Notes: generated from the sequence alone by a model not told the origin. 64,000 nucleotides of DNA from Actinotalea sp. JY-7876 (GCF_014042015.1 NZ_CP059493.1:1674001-1738000); one strand, 5' to 3'; positions 15,255 to 23,736 are shown, counted from the stretch's first letter. A program made the numbers and translations.

Positions 15255-17449
15255 ACCGCGGGCCAGGTCGCGGCGCGGCGCCGCGCGACCCCGGCGCCCG
15301 AGGCGCCCCGCAGCACGACGAGCTGCTGCGTCGCGCGGGTCATGGCGACGTAGCGGTCGACGGCGCCCTGGATCCCGTCGCCGAACGCCTCCGGGTCCAC
15401 GAGCACGACGAGGTCGACCTCGAGGCCCTTGGCGAGCAGCGGGGTCAGCGACCGGACCCGGTCCGACCCGGACGGTGCGGGCGCGCCGATGACGCACGCC
15501 GTGCCCTCGGGGTGCTCCGCGAGCCACGCGTCGAGGACGTCCTCGAGCTCGGCGATGGTCCCGTGACGCACGGGGACACCCGTGCTCCGGACCGACGCCG
15601 GGACGTTCGCGTCCGGGACCGCGGCGCGGATCACCGGCTCCGCCTCGGCCATGACCTCGGCCGGCGTGCGGTAGTTCAGGCTCAGGGACGCGACGGTGAC
15701 GTCGTCGAGCCCGACCCGGCGCAGCCGCTCCTGCCAGGGCTCGGGGAAGCCCTGCCGGGCCTGGGCCCGGTCGCCGACCACCGTCAGGCTCCGCGACGGG
15801 CACCGGCGCAGGACCATCCGCCACTGCGCGTCCGTGAGCTCCTGCGCCTCGTCGACGACGACGTGCGCGAACGGGCCCGTGGTCGAGCCGGGATCCACGG
15901 GCGCCTGGGCGTCGGCCACCAGCGCGTCGCTCAGGTCCTCGCCCCGCAGCATCGACATGACCAGCAGCTCCGAGTCGTCGGACGCGATGAGGTCGTCGAC
16001 GACGTCGGCCCGGCGCTCGCGCTCGGACGCGATCTGCGCCTCGTGCCGTCGCCGGCGGCGTGCGGCCTCGGGGTCGCCCAGCCGATCCCGCGCCGCGTCG
16101 AGCAGGGGCAGGTCGGCGACGGTCCAGGCGTGCGGCTCGGCGCGCTGCAGGAGGCGGACCTCCTCCGGAGTGAGCCACGGCGCGCACAGGCGCAGGTAGG
16201 CGGGCACGGACCAGAGGTCGGCGACCAGGTCGGGAGCGTCGATCGCCGGCCACGCACGGTCGAGGGCCCGCCGCAGCGGGCGGTGCCGTGCGAGGGCGCG
16301 GCGCAGCTCGTCGGCCGGGACCTCCTCGTCGAGGCCGTCGAGCCGGTCCACCAGGAGGTCGAGCAGCGCCGCCCAGATGTCCTCGCGGGCCTCGTTGTGC
16401 GAGGTGCCGGGGTCCACCGCAGCGAAGGCCTCGTCCCAGTCGTCGGGGACGAGGCGGACGTCCCCCCACGGCGTCTCGACGGTCATGCCGGACGCCGGCG
16501 GACGCTCGGAGAAGCGGACCGCCGGCTCGATCGCGTCGACCATCCGCGCGGAGGCCTTGAGCAGCGCGACCCGCGGGTCCGTCTCCTCGAGCGCGCCGGC
16601 CCCCTCGGGGACGAGGTCGCGCAGGGTGCAGGTGCGCACCCCCTCCTCGCCGAGGCTCGGCAGCACGTCCCCCACGTACGCCAGGTACGGCTCGTGCGGG
16701 CCGACGACCAGCACCCCGCCGCGCCGGTGGCCCAGGCGCGGGTCGGAGTGGAGCAGGTACGCGGTGCGGTGCAGGGCGACGACCGTCTTGCCCGTACCCG
16801 GGCCGCCGTCGACCACGAGGGCGCCCCGGGACCCCGCCCGGATGATCGCGTCCTGGTCGGCCTGGATGGTCCCGAGCACGTCGCGCATCCGGGCCGATCG
16901 GCTGGCACCGAGGCTCGCGACGAACGCCGACTGGTCGTCGAGGGCGGCGTGGCCCTCGAGGCCCTCGGGGGTGAACACCTCGTCCCAGTAGTCCGTGACC
17001 CGGCCGGCGGTCCACCGGTACCGGCGGCGGCTGACGAGCCCGTGCGGGTCGGCGTGGGTGGCGCCGAAGAACGGTTCCGCGGCCGGGGAGCGCCAGTCCA
17101 CCAGCAGGCGCCGGCCGCCGTCGTCGGTGAGCCCGAGCCGCCCGACGTAGACCGTCGTACCGTCGGCCCGCACCATGCGGCCGAGGCACGCCTCGAGGCC
17201 GGCGCGGCTCAGCGCCTTCAGGCGCGCGGTCTGGCGGTGCACCTCCTGGTCGCGCTCGAGCGCCGCCTGGCCGCCGCGGGTGGGCCGGCGTCGGGCGGCG
17301 GTGAGGCGCGTCGAGGCCGTCGCGGCGGCCGCCGCGAGCGCCGCCGCGACCGCGGCGAGGTGGCGGTCGTCGTCGGCCGTGAGGCGCGGGTCGGCCTTCG
17401 CCGCGAGGCGCTCCGGCAGGGCGAACGCGCTGGTCGTGACGGGTTCCAT
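15242..17449 (-). CDS. helR: RNA polymerase-recycling ATPase HelR (rifamycin tolerance)
   Basis: 735 residues of the HelD/UvrD-like SF1 class: Walker A GGPGTGKT at 215-222, Walker B VVVDEAQEL, NYRTP and VAMTRATQQL helicase motifs. The N-terminal blocks LGRMVRADG, VGRLGLTD, LLVDWRSPAAEPFFGATH and YRWTAGRVTDYWDEVF are those I associate with HelR rather than generic HelD. HelR proteins displace rifamycins from RNA polymerase and rescue stalled enzyme. Start ATG 17449 is chosen by family similarity; an in-frame ATG at 17569 would add low-complexity residues and would read through the regulatory elements. A likely rifamycin-associated element lies 53 bp upstream. Confidence 0.88.
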   Translation of the reverse strand: MEPVTTSAFALPERLAAKADPRLTADDDRHLAAVAAALAAAAATASTRLTAARRRPTRGGQAALERDQEVHRQTARLKALSRAGLEACLGRMVRADGTTVYVGRLGLTDDGGRRLLVDWRSPAAEPFFGATHADPHGLVSRRRYRWTAGRVTDYWDEVFTPEGLEGHAALDDQSAFVASLGASRSARMRDVLGTIQADQDAIIRAGSRGALVVDGGPGTGKTVVALHRTAYLLHSDPRLGHRRGGVLVVGPHEPYLAYVGDVLPSLGEEGVRTCTLRDLVPEGAGALEETDPRVALLKASARMVDAIEPAVRFSERPPASGMTVETPWGDVRLVPDDWDEAFAAVDPGTSHNEAREDIWAALLDLLVDRLDGLDEEVPADELRRALARHRPLRRALDRAWPAIDAPDLVADLWSVPAYLRLCAPWLTPEEVRLLQRAEPHAWTVADLPLLDAARDRLGDPEAARRRRRHEAQIASERERRADVVDDLIASDDSELLVMSMLRGEDLSDALVADAQAPVDPGSTTGPFAHVVVDEAQELTDAQWRMVLRRCPSRSLTVVGDRAQARQGFPEPWQERLRRVGLDDVTVASLSLNYRTPAEVMAEAEPVIRAAVPDANVPASVRSTGVPVRHGTIAELEDVLDAWLAEHPEGTACVIGAPAPSGSDRVRSLTPLLAKGLEVDLVVLVDPEAFGDGIQGAVDRYVAMTRATQQLVVLRGASGAGVARRRAATWPAVQSW

Positions 17450-17501
17450 GGTGCGGCTCCGATCGTCGGCGGCCCAGGCCGGCGATTCTCCGGCGCGACG
17501 G

Positions 17502-17520
17502 GGGTCTTGCCGCAAGATCC
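17502..17520 (-). promoter_or_regulatory. probable rifamycin-associated element (RAE) upstream of helR
   Basis: A 19-bp dyad GGGTCTTGCCGCAAGATCC: 9-bp arms around one central base, 8 of 9 positions paired, core TTGC-N-GCAA. This matches the architecture I remember for the RAE that sits upstream of rifamycin-resistance genes in actinobacteria. It lies 53-71 bp upstream of the helR start. The consensus is from memory, so the match needs an alignment. Confidence 0.68.
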
Positions 17521-17541
17521 CGGGCGCGCTATACGTTGAGC

Positions 17542-17569
17542 ATGGCAAGGACCCGCGGGTCCTTGCCAT
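17542..17569. promoter_or_regulatory. 28-bp perfect palindrome between helR and dinB
   Basis: A completely self-complementary 28-mer centred on CCCGCGGG, with outer arms ATGGCAAGGACC / GGTCCTTGCCAT. It has no loop, so it suits a dimeric DNA-binding protein better than an RNA terminator, and no gene ends here. Its half-site GGGTCCTTGCC resembles the RAE half-site GGGTCTTGCC with one inserted base. Confidence 0.6.
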
Positions 17570-17599
17570 CGCTGTGCGCCGCGCCCGCGACCGGCGCTG

Positions 17600-17615
17600 T
17601 CGAACGTGTGTTCGA
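17600..17615. promoter_or_regulatory. LexA (SOS) box of dinB
   Basis: TCGAACGTGTGTTCGA, a perfect actinobacterial LexA box (TCGAAC-N4-GTTCGA). TACGCT at 17617-17622 is a plausible -10, so the box fills the promoter spacer and would block RNA polymerase. The -10 to GTG distance (7 bp) suggests a leaderless dinB transcript. Confidence 0.9.
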
Positions 17616-17628
17616 GTACGCTGATCGC

Positions 17629-18912
17629 GTGACCGCCGCGACGATCCTGCACGCCGACCTGGACGCGTTCTACGCGTCGGTCGAGCAGCTGCTGGACCCG
17701 GACCTGCGCGGACGCCCCGTGGCGGTCGGCGGCGGGCCGACGGGCGGCGTCGTGCTGGCGGCGTCGTACGAGGCGAAGGCCTACGGGGTCCAGGGCGGGA
17801 TGGCGGGGTGGCGCGCCGCGCGGCTGTGCCCCTCGCTCGTCTTCGTGCGCGGCACCTTCGGGGAGTACCAGCGGATCGCCGACCGGGTGATGGCGGTGCT
17901 CGAGGACGTAACGCCGGAGGTGGAGCGGATCTCGATCGACGAGGCGTTCCTCGACGTCTCGGGGGCGACGCACCTGTTCGGGACGCCCGAGACGATCGCC
18001 GGGATGGTGCGTCGTCGCGTCCGCGGCGACGTCGGCCTGCCGATCTCCGTCGGCGTCGCGCGGACCAAGCACCTCGCGAAGATCGCCTCCCAGGTCGCCA
18101 AGCCGGACGGGCTCGTGGTGGTCACGCCCGGCACGGAGCAGCAGTTCCTCGCGCCGCTGTCCGTGGACCTCGTCTGGGGCGTGGGGCCCGTGACCTCGCG
18201 CCGCTTGGCCGACGCCGGGATCCGCACCATCGGCGAGCTGGCGCGGATGCCGACGGACCTCGTGGAGTACCTGCTCGGCCGCGGCGTCGGGCGCAAGCTC
18301 CACGCCATGGCGCACGACGACGACCCGCGACCCGTCGTGACGTCCCGGCGCGCCCGGTCGGTCGGTGCCCAGTCCGCGCTCGGGCGGCGCCGGCCCGAGC
18401 GGCACCTCGTGCGGGAGGTGCTGGCCCACCTGGCCGACCGGGTCTCGCGCCGGCTCCGGGCCACGCACCAGGCGGGCCGGACCGTGACCGTGCGGGTCCG
18501 CTTCGCGGGGATGCGCTCGGTCACGCGCTCGCGGACCCTCGACGTGGCCGTGGCCAGCACGCTGACGCTCACCGAGGTCGCCGAGCGGCTGGCGTGGGCC
18601 GCGATCGAGGAGACGCCCGACGAGCCGGAGATCTCGCTGCTCGGCGTCCAGGTCTCCCACCTCGCCGAGCAGCGCGCGATCCAGCTGGAGCTCGAGCTCG
18701 GGCCCAGCGACCCCTGGCGCGCGGGATCCCCGACGGGTGCGGCGCGGCACGCCGTCGACGGCTCGATGGACGCGATCCGGCAGCGGTTCGGCGCCGGGGC
18801 GGTCGGCTACCTCCCGGCCCTGACCAGGTCGAACGGCGTCCCCGACGAGTTCCGCGAGCTCGCCGAGCACGACCTGCAGGACGACGGCGTGGTCAGGCCT
18901 CGAGCTCGGTGA
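17629..18912 (+). CDS. dinB: DNA polymerase IV (Y-family)
   Basis: 427 residues. Palm motifs are present: LHADLDAFYASVEQ (D10) and SIDEAFLD (D104, E105). The finger region GGGPTGGVVLAASYEAKAYGVQ, helix-hairpin-helix region (VWGVGPVTSRRLADAGI) and little-finger domain (about 245-360) follow. It performs error-prone translesion synthesis. I see no clear QxxLF-type clamp motif at the C-terminus. Start GTG 17629 gives the canonical N-terminus; a LexA box lies directly upstream, so expression is SOS-induced. The 3' end overlaps the convergent nnrD end by 20 bp. Confidence 0.95.
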   Translation: MTAATILHADLDAFYASVEQLLDPDLRGRPVAVGGGPTGGVVLAASYEAKAYGVQGGMAGWRAARLCPSLVFVRGTFGEYQRIADRVMAVLEDVTPEVERISIDEAFLDVSGATHLFGTPETIAGMVRRRVRGDVGLPISVGVARTKHLAKIASQVAKPDGLVVVTPGTEQQFLAPLSVDLVWGVGPVTSRRLADAGIRTIGELARMPTDLVEYLLGRGVGRKLHAMAHDDDPRPVVTSRRARSVGAQSALGRRRPERHLVREVLAHLADRVSRRLRATHQAGRTVTVRVRFAGMRSVTRSRTLDVAVASTLTLTEVAERLAWAAIEETPDEPEISLLGVQVSHLAEQRAIQLELELGPSDPWRAGSPTGAARHAVDGSMDAIRQRFGAGAVGYLPALTRSNGVPDEFRELAEHDLQDDGVVRPRAR

Positions 18913-19759
18913 GGACCGAGGGGAGCTCCTCCAGCAGCTCGCGGGCCAGGTAGCCGCGCTGGGCGACGCGCGCCGCGAGCCGGCCGCCCGAGGCGCCGTG
19001 CAGGTGGGTGCCCCAGCACGCCGCCTGGAGCGGCGTCGCGCCGCGGGCGAGGACCCCGGCGACCGCGCCCACCAGGACGTCGCCGCTGCCGGACGTCGCG
19101 AGGCCGCCGTTGCCGGTCGAGGCCTCGTGGAGGGCGCCGTCCGGGTCCGCGACGGCGCCGCGGCACGTGACCACGGCGCCGTACCGCCGCGCGATGCGGG
19201 GGGCCATGGCGACGGGGTCGTCCTCGTCGCCGTCGAGCAGGCGCGCGCCCTCGTCGCCGTTGGGCGTCAGGAGGAGGCGGCCCGCGAGGCGGGCCACGAG
19301 GGCGTCGTCCACCGACGGCAGGACCCCGAGGGCGAAGGCGTCGAGCACCACCTGGGTGTCGCTGCCCACCAGCGGCAGGAGTGTCTCGAGGAGGGCCAGG
19401 GTCTCGTCGGCCCCCGCCAGGCCGGGCCCGACCACGAGGACCCGTGCGCGCTCGAGGTTCGGGGCCAGGCGGTCCGTCCCGGCCCCGTCGAGCAGGCCAC
19501 CCGCGGTCTCCGGCAGCCCCACCGCGCCGGACTCGGGCACGGCGACGGCGACGGCCGTCGCCACCGACTCCGCGACGGCGAACGTCAACCGGCCCGCACC
19601 GACGCGCAGCGCCGCGATGCCGGCGAGCATCGCCGCACCCGGCGTCTCCCGCGCGCCGCCCACGACGAGCACGGAGCCGCGCTCGTCCTTGGACCCGGCG
19701 TCCCGGGGGAGCGGCCACGCGCGCAGGGTGGCCGGCGTGATCGGCTCAGAGCGCGCCAT
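18893..19759 (-). CDS. nnrD: ADP-dependent NAD(P)H-hydrate dehydratase
   Basis: 288 residues of ribokinase-like fold: KDERGSVLVVGGARETPGAAMLAGIAALRVGAGRL (N-terminal block), VGPGLAG, LTPNGDE, and the catalytic GNGGLATSGSGDVLVGAVAG. This is the dehydratase domain only; the epimerase (NnrE) domain fused in many bacteria is absent, so an epimerase must be elsewhere. It repairs hydrated NAD(P)H using ADP. Last gene of a minus-strand run: permease, histidine phosphatase, then nnrD, with starts and stops overlapping (14 bp with the phosphatase). Confidence 0.9.
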   Translation of the reverse strand: MARSEPITPATLRAWPLPRDAGSKDERGSVLVVGGARETPGAAMLAGIAALRVGAGRLTFAVAESVATAVAVAVPESGAVGLPETAGGLLDGAGTDRLAPNLERARVLVVGPGLAGADETLALLETLLPLVGSDTQVVLDAFALGVLPSVDDALVARLAGRLLLTPNGDEGARLLDGDEDDPVAMAPRIARRYGAVVTCRGAVADPDGALHEASTGNGGLATSGSGDVLVGAVAGVLARGATPLQAACWGTHLHGASGGRLAARVAQRGYLARELLEELPSVLTELEA

Positions 19760-20501
19760 CAGTGGTCCCCGGAGGCGCGGTCGCCGGCACGTCGAGCTCG
19801 GCCAGGTGGTCCGCCGCGTCGAAGTCGCGCATCGTCCAGACGGTGCCCGGGCCCCCGTCGCGCACGAGGCGCGTGACCGACGTGTTGCGCAGCGAGCGCT
19901 CCCGCCCGACGGCGAGGATCTCCGACTCGGTCAGCTCCTCGCACAGGTAGCGCAGCACCATGATGGGCGCGTCGTGGCACACGACCATCACGGGGCCCTC
20001 GCCCACCGCGCCCGCCGCACGCAGCACGTCGAGGTCCGTGAGGAAGGCGCGCAGCCGCAGCGCGATGTCGGCCCAGGACTCCCCGCCCGGCGGTCGGTAG
20101 TAGAACTTCCCGAGCCAGCGCCGGCGCTGGGCCTCGAACGGCTGCTGGGCGTCGACGCCGCGGCCGGTCAGCGTGTCCAGCACCCCGAGCTCGCGGTCCC
20201 GCAGGCGCTCGTCCAGGCGGACACGCAGGTCCAGACCGGCCGAGCGCAGGGCGATCTCGGCGGTCCGGTGGGCGCGGACGTACGGCGACGCCCACACGGT
20301 CGCGGGACGCTCCGCGACCGGCTGCGCAGCCAGCCATGCGCCCAGCGCGCGGGCCTGCGCCTCGCCCAGCGCCGAGAGCTCGACGTCCGGGTCGCGCGCG
20401 GGGACGGGCACGACCTCGGCACCGGAGGAGTGGGCGGCGTCGGCCGCCACGTTGCCCAGGCTCTGGCCGTGGCGGACCAGCAGGAGCGTGCTCGGGCTCA
20501 T
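19746..20501 (-). CDS. histidine phosphatase family protein
   Basis: 251 residues of phosphoglycerate-mutase-like fold. The RHG motif (LLLVRHGQSLGN, residues 6-17) supplies the catalytic His; the second half-site is VVCHDAPIMVL. It has ELSALGEAQARALG and an ERLRDRELG acid loop. Substrate is unknown: sugar phosphate or nucleotide phosphatase are both possible. ATG 20501 overlaps the permease stop (ATGA) and its 3' end overlaps nnrD, so the three genes are translated as one unit. Confidence 0.85.
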   Translation of the reverse strand: MSPSTLLLVRHGQSLGNVAADAAHSSGAEVVPVPARDPDVELSALGEAQARALGAWLAAQPVAERPATVWASPYVRAHRTAEIALRSAGLDLRVRLDERLRDRELGVLDTLTGRGVDAQQPFEAQRRRWLGKFYYRPPGGESWADIALRLRAFLTDLDVLRAAGAVGEGPVMVVCHDAPIMVLRYLCEELTESEILAVGRERSLRNTSVTRLVRDGGPGTVWTMRDFDAADHLAELDVPATAPPGTTDGAL

Positions 20502-21973
20502 GCCTCGCCCTGCGTCGCGCCGGTCGTCGCGCCGGTCGCCAGGCGGCTGCGCCGCCGGCCGTAGGCCATGTACACCACGAGGCCGATCACCATCCAGACG
20601 AGGAAGCGGATCCACGTGTCCAGCGGCAGGTTGATCATGAGCCACAGGCACGCCACCACACCGAGGATCGGGACGAGGGGCACGCCGGGCGTGCGGAACG
20701 AGCGCGGCAGGTCGGGACGCGTCCGGCGCAGCACGAGGACGCCGATGCAGACCACGGCGAACGCGAAGAGCGTGCCGATGCTCACGAGCTCGGAGAGCGT
20801 CTCGAGCGGGACGAAGCCGGCGAGCCCGGCGACGCACGCCGTGACCACGACGGTGATGAGCCACGGCGTGCCGAACTTCGGGTGGACGCGTGCCAGACCC
20901 GGGGGCAGCAGGTGGTCGCGAGCCATCGCGAAGAGCACGCGGGACTGGCCGAGCATCAGCACGAGGATCACGCTCGTGATCCCGGCCACGGCGCCGAGCG
21001 CGATGAGCCGCGCCGCCCACGTGAGGCCGAGGCTCGAGAAGGCCTCGGCCAGCGGCGCCGCGGTGTTGAGCTCCCCGTACGGCACCATCCCGGTGATGAC
21101 GGCGGCGACGGCCATGTAGAGGACCGTGCAGATGGCGAGCGACCCCAGGATGCCGCGCGGCATGTCCCGCTGCGGGTTGCGCGTCTCCTCGGCCGTGGTG
21201 GCCACGATGTCGAACCCGATGTAGGCGAAGAAGACGACGGACGCGGCGGCGACGACGCCGAACGCCCCGAACATCGTCGGCTCCAGGCCGAGGAACGCCT
21301 GGATGATCGGCTGGTGCATGAGGCCGCCGCCCTCGGCGGCCGGAGCCGGCTCGGCGGGCGGGACGAAGGGGCTCCAGTTCGCCGTGTTGATGTACATGGC
21401 GCCGAGCACGATCACCAGGAGCACGACGGCGATCTTCACCACGACGAGCACGGCGGTGAACCGGCTGGAGAGCTTGGACCCGCGGATGAGGAGGAAGCCC
21501 AGCAGGATGACGATGGCCATCGCCGCGAAGTCCGGGCGGGCGGCGTCACCGGCGAGCCAGGTGGGCAGGCCGAAGAGCTGCGCGAGGTACGCCGACCAGC
21601 CGCGCGCCACGACCGCGCCGCCCAGCATGAGCTCGAGCAGCAGGTCCCACCCGATGATCCACGCCGCGACCTCGCCGAGGGTCGCGTAGGAGAACGTGTA
21701 CGCGCTGCCCGCGACGGGCACGGACGAGGCGAGCTCGGCGTAGCACAGCGCCGCGAGCCCGCAGGTGAGCCCCGCGAGGAGGAACGAGAGGACCACCGCG
21801 GGGCCAGCGTTCGTGGCGGCCTGGGTGCCCGTGAGCACGAAGATGCCCGTGCCGACGATGACGCCGACCCCGAACACCACCAGGTCCCACGCGCTGAGGT
21901 CGCGCTTGAGCCGGTGGGCCGGCTCGTCCGTCTCGCGGATCGACTGCTCGACCGACTTCACCCGCCTGGCCAT
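20498..21973 (-). CDS. APC family amino acid permease
   Basis: 491 residues with twelve hydrophobic helices. Family marks include DLVVFGVGVIVGTGIFVLTG in TM1, PVAGSAYTFSYATLGE in TM3 and FFAYIGFDIVATTAEETRNPQRDMP in TM6-loop, which is typical of cationic amino acid permeases (YfnA/CAT type). It should import an amino acid with protons. Start ATG 21973 has GGAGG upstream. It lies 40 bp after the nagZ-like stop, so it may be in the same transcript. Confidence 0.93.
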   Translation of the reverse strand: MARRVKSVEQSIRETDEPAHRLKRDLSAWDLVVFGVGVIVGTGIFVLTGTQAATNAGPAVVLSFLLAGLTCGLAALCYAELASSVPVAGSAYTFSYATLGEVAAWIIGWDLLLELMLGGAVVARGWSAYLAQLFGLPTWLAGDAARPDFAAMAIVILLGFLLIRGSKLSSRFTAVLVVVKIAVVLLVIVLGAMYINTANWSPFVPPAEPAPAAEGGGLMHQPIIQAFLGLEPTMFGAFGVVAAASVVFFAYIGFDIVATTAEETRNPQRDMPRGILGSLAICTVLYMAVAAVITGMVPYGELNTAAPLAEAFSSLGLTWAARLIALGAVAGITSVILVLMLGQSRVLFAMARDHLLPPGLARVHPKFGTPWLITVVVTACVAGLAGFVPLETLSELVSIGTLFAFAVVCIGVLVLRRTRPDLPRSFRTPGVPLVPILGVVACLWLMINLPLDTWIRFLVWMVIGLVVYMAYGRRRSRLATGATTGATQGEA

Positions 21974-22013
21974 GGGTCCTCCGTCGTGATGGTGCGCGTC
22001 GCTCTGCGGGACC

Positions 22014-23285
22014 CTAGCGGGGCACGCTGACGGCTGCTCGGCCAGTCTCTCCTGGTCCGCCCCTTCCCGGCACCCCGGGATCGAGGCATGACATCGCGCG
22101 CGCGTCGCCCCCGGCCAGTGCCGTGACCCGTGCCGCCGCCTCGGAGAGGCGCCCCTCGGGCAGCTCGCCCGCGTGCACGGCGGCGACGAGGGCGTCACGC
22201 ATCCGGACGGCCTGGTTGCCGTCGGTCGCCAGGACGGCGTCGGCGCCCGCACCGACCGCGAGCACCGCCGCGACCGGGAAGTCCCACCGCACGTTCACGG
22301 CGCCCATGCCGATGCTGTCCGTCATCGCGACGCCCTCGAAGCCCATCTCGCGCAGCAGCGCGTACGCCGCGGGGCTCAGCGAGGCGGGCAGGGCGGGGTC
22401 CAGGGCCTCGTACTGCACGTGGTTGAGCATGACCACCGGCACCCCGGCGTCGACGGCGTCCTGGAACGGCAGCAGGTCCGTGGTCCGCAGCTCGGCCAGG
22501 GGCGTCGTCACGACGGCGCTCCCGGCGTGGGTGTCGTCGGTCGCGCGGCCCTGCCCCGGGAAGTGCTTGACGGTCGGCGTGACGCCCGCGTCCTGGAGCC
22601 CGGCCGCGAACGCGAGGCCGTACCGCGAGGCGGTCGCCGGGTCGGCGCTGAAGGAGCGGTCCCCGATGACGCCGCCGGCGGCGCCGTCGTCGAGGTCGAG
22701 CAGCGGGGCGAGGTCCAGGTCGACGCCGACCTCGGCGAGGCGCGCGCCGAGCCCCGCGGCGTACGCCTGGACCTCGGCGGTCGACATCGCCGCGAGCCGG
22801 CGCGGCGAGGGGCCCGCGCCCACGATGGCGCGGGTCACGGCGACCCGCCCCGACTCCTCGTCGGTCGAGACGAGCAGCGGCCGGGCGGCGCGCTCGCGCA
22901 GCCCCGCCGAGAGCGTGGCGACCTGCGCGGCGGAGCGGACGTTGGACTCCGAGAGGAAGACGCCGCCGACGCCGAGATCGACGACCTGCTGCGCCAACGC
23001 GTCGTCGGGCGCCGTCACACCGGGGAGCCCCACGACGAGCACGGCGGCGGCGCGCTGCTCGAGCGGTGCCGGCACGCAGGCGGGCTCCGCGGGCTCGGGC
23101 GCAGCCGGGGGCGCCACGTCGGTCCCGGTGGCCACGAGGGCGTCCATCCGCGGCACCGCGTCGGCAGCGTGCGGGAAGACGTCGCCGACCGTCGCGCAGC
23201 CGCCGAGCAGCGCGGTCGCGACGACCACGCCGACGACGGCGCGCTGCCGTCGACCGACACCCGCCACGGCGTGGTTGTCCCGCAC
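22014..23285 (-). CDS. nagZ: GH3 beta-N-acetylhexosaminidase lipoprotein
   Basis: 423 residues. The N-terminus has a lipobox (TALLGGC, about residues 24-30), so it is a surface lipoprotein. The GH3 domain carries VSTDEESGRV, DLDLAPLLDLDD, IGDRSFSADP, the NagZ loop VKHFPGQGRATDDTH with its His, and the nucleophile Asp in VAMTDSIGMGAV. It should release N-acetylglucosamine from muropeptides during cell-wall recycling. Start GTG 23285. The signal sequence begins with a rather long N-region (MRDNHAVAGVGRRQR). Confidence 0.9.
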   Translation of the reverse strand: MRDNHAVAGVGRRQRAVVGVVVATALLGGCATVGDVFPHAADAVPRMDALVATGTDVAPPAAPEPAEPACVPAPLEQRAAAVLVVGLPGVTAPDDALAQQVVDLGVGGVFLSESNVRSAAQVATLSAGLRERAARPLLVSTDEESGRVAVTRAIVGAGPSPRRLAAMSTAEVQAYAAGLGARLAEVGVDLDLAPLLDLDDGAAGGVIGDRSFSADPATASRYGLAFAAGLQDAGVTPTVKHFPGQGRATDDTHAGSAVVTTPLAELRTTDLLPFQDAVDAGVPVVMLNHVQYEALDPALPASLSPAAYALLREMGFEGVAMTDSIGMGAVNVRWDFPVAAVLAVGAGADAVLATDGNQAVRMRDALVAAVHAGELPEGRLSEAAARVTALAGGDARAMSCLDPGVPGRGGPGETGRAAVSVPR

Positions 23286-23351
23286 GGGCCCATCGTGCGG
23301 GCCGACCGCCCGGCGCGCGAGCGGGCGGGGGCGGGGGCGGTGGCCCCGACG

Positions 23352-23367
23352 TGCGGGTTCCCCCGCA
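23352..23367 (-). terminator. short hairpin after the SOS small gene
   Basis: TGCGGG-TTCC-CCCGCA, a 6-bp perfect stem located 17 bp beyond the stop of the 23385-23678 gene. GC-only stem without T-run, as many actinobacterial terminators. Weak evidence. Confidence 0.4.
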
Positions 23368-23384
23368 GCGGCCGCTTCCGGGCC

Positions 23385-23678
23385 TCAGCGCCGGCCGGGC
23401 AGCGGGGTGCGGTGGGGCGGCACCAGCCAGCTGACGGAGCGCATCACGTCACCGGCGCGCAGCCACTCGTAGCGCTCCGTGGTGGCGTCCGACGGGTTGT
23501 CCCGCCAGCAGACGAAGACGTGCGACGTGGTCCACCGGTTGGCGCGGGCCGGGCGCCACTCCTCGGTCCCGTCCGCCCACTGCACCCGCACGATGACGGG
23601 GACCTCGCCCATCGGCCGCACCGGCACGTCGGCGGGCTGGTCCCGGTTGGCGACCACGCGCCCGTCCCCACCCACCAC
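23385..23678 (-). CDS. small SOS-controlled protein of unknown function
   Basis: 97 residues, no recognised domain. Composition is mixed with several Trp (VRVQWADGTEEWRPARANRWTTSHVFVCWRD), suggesting a small beta-barrel or SH3-like fold in residues 25-75. GTG 23678 is preceded by a strong AGGAGG at the right spacing. A perfect LexA box lies 17 bp upstream of the start, overlapping the region just downstream of a TATCCT -10 (23710-23715). It therefore belongs to the SOS regulon and may act in DNA repair, checkpoint or nucleic acid binding. Function is not predictable. Confidence 0.8.
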   Translation of the reverse strand: MVGGDGRVVANRDQPADVPVRPMGEVPVIVRVQWADGTEEWRPARANRWTTSHVFVCWRDNPSDATTERYEWLRAGDVMRSVSWLVPPHRTPLPGRR

Positions 23679-23694
23679 GGGATCCTCCTGCTGC

Positions 23695-23710
23695 TCGAAC
23701 GTGTGTTCGA
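23695..23710. promoter_or_regulatory. LexA (SOS) box of the 97-residue gene
   Basis: TCGAACGTGTGTTCGA, identical to the dinB box including the central GTGT. On the minus strand TATCCT (23715-23710) is a good -10, putting the box over the transcription start region. Confidence 0.9.
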
Positions 23711-23736
23711 GGATACCCCGTGGGCAGGACGCCGCG

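Noticed and set aside
11997-17189. A 1730-codon open frame on the minus strand across the cassette and helR
   Set aside because: It runs opposite to six well-supported genes, is Arg/Pro/Gly-rich throughout and contains no domain. Long antisense frames are normal at this GC content.
17450-17569. An upstream ATG at 17569 extending HelR by 40 residues
   Set aside because: The added residues are unlike the family and would translate the RAE and the palindrome; the 17449 start matches the expected N-terminus.
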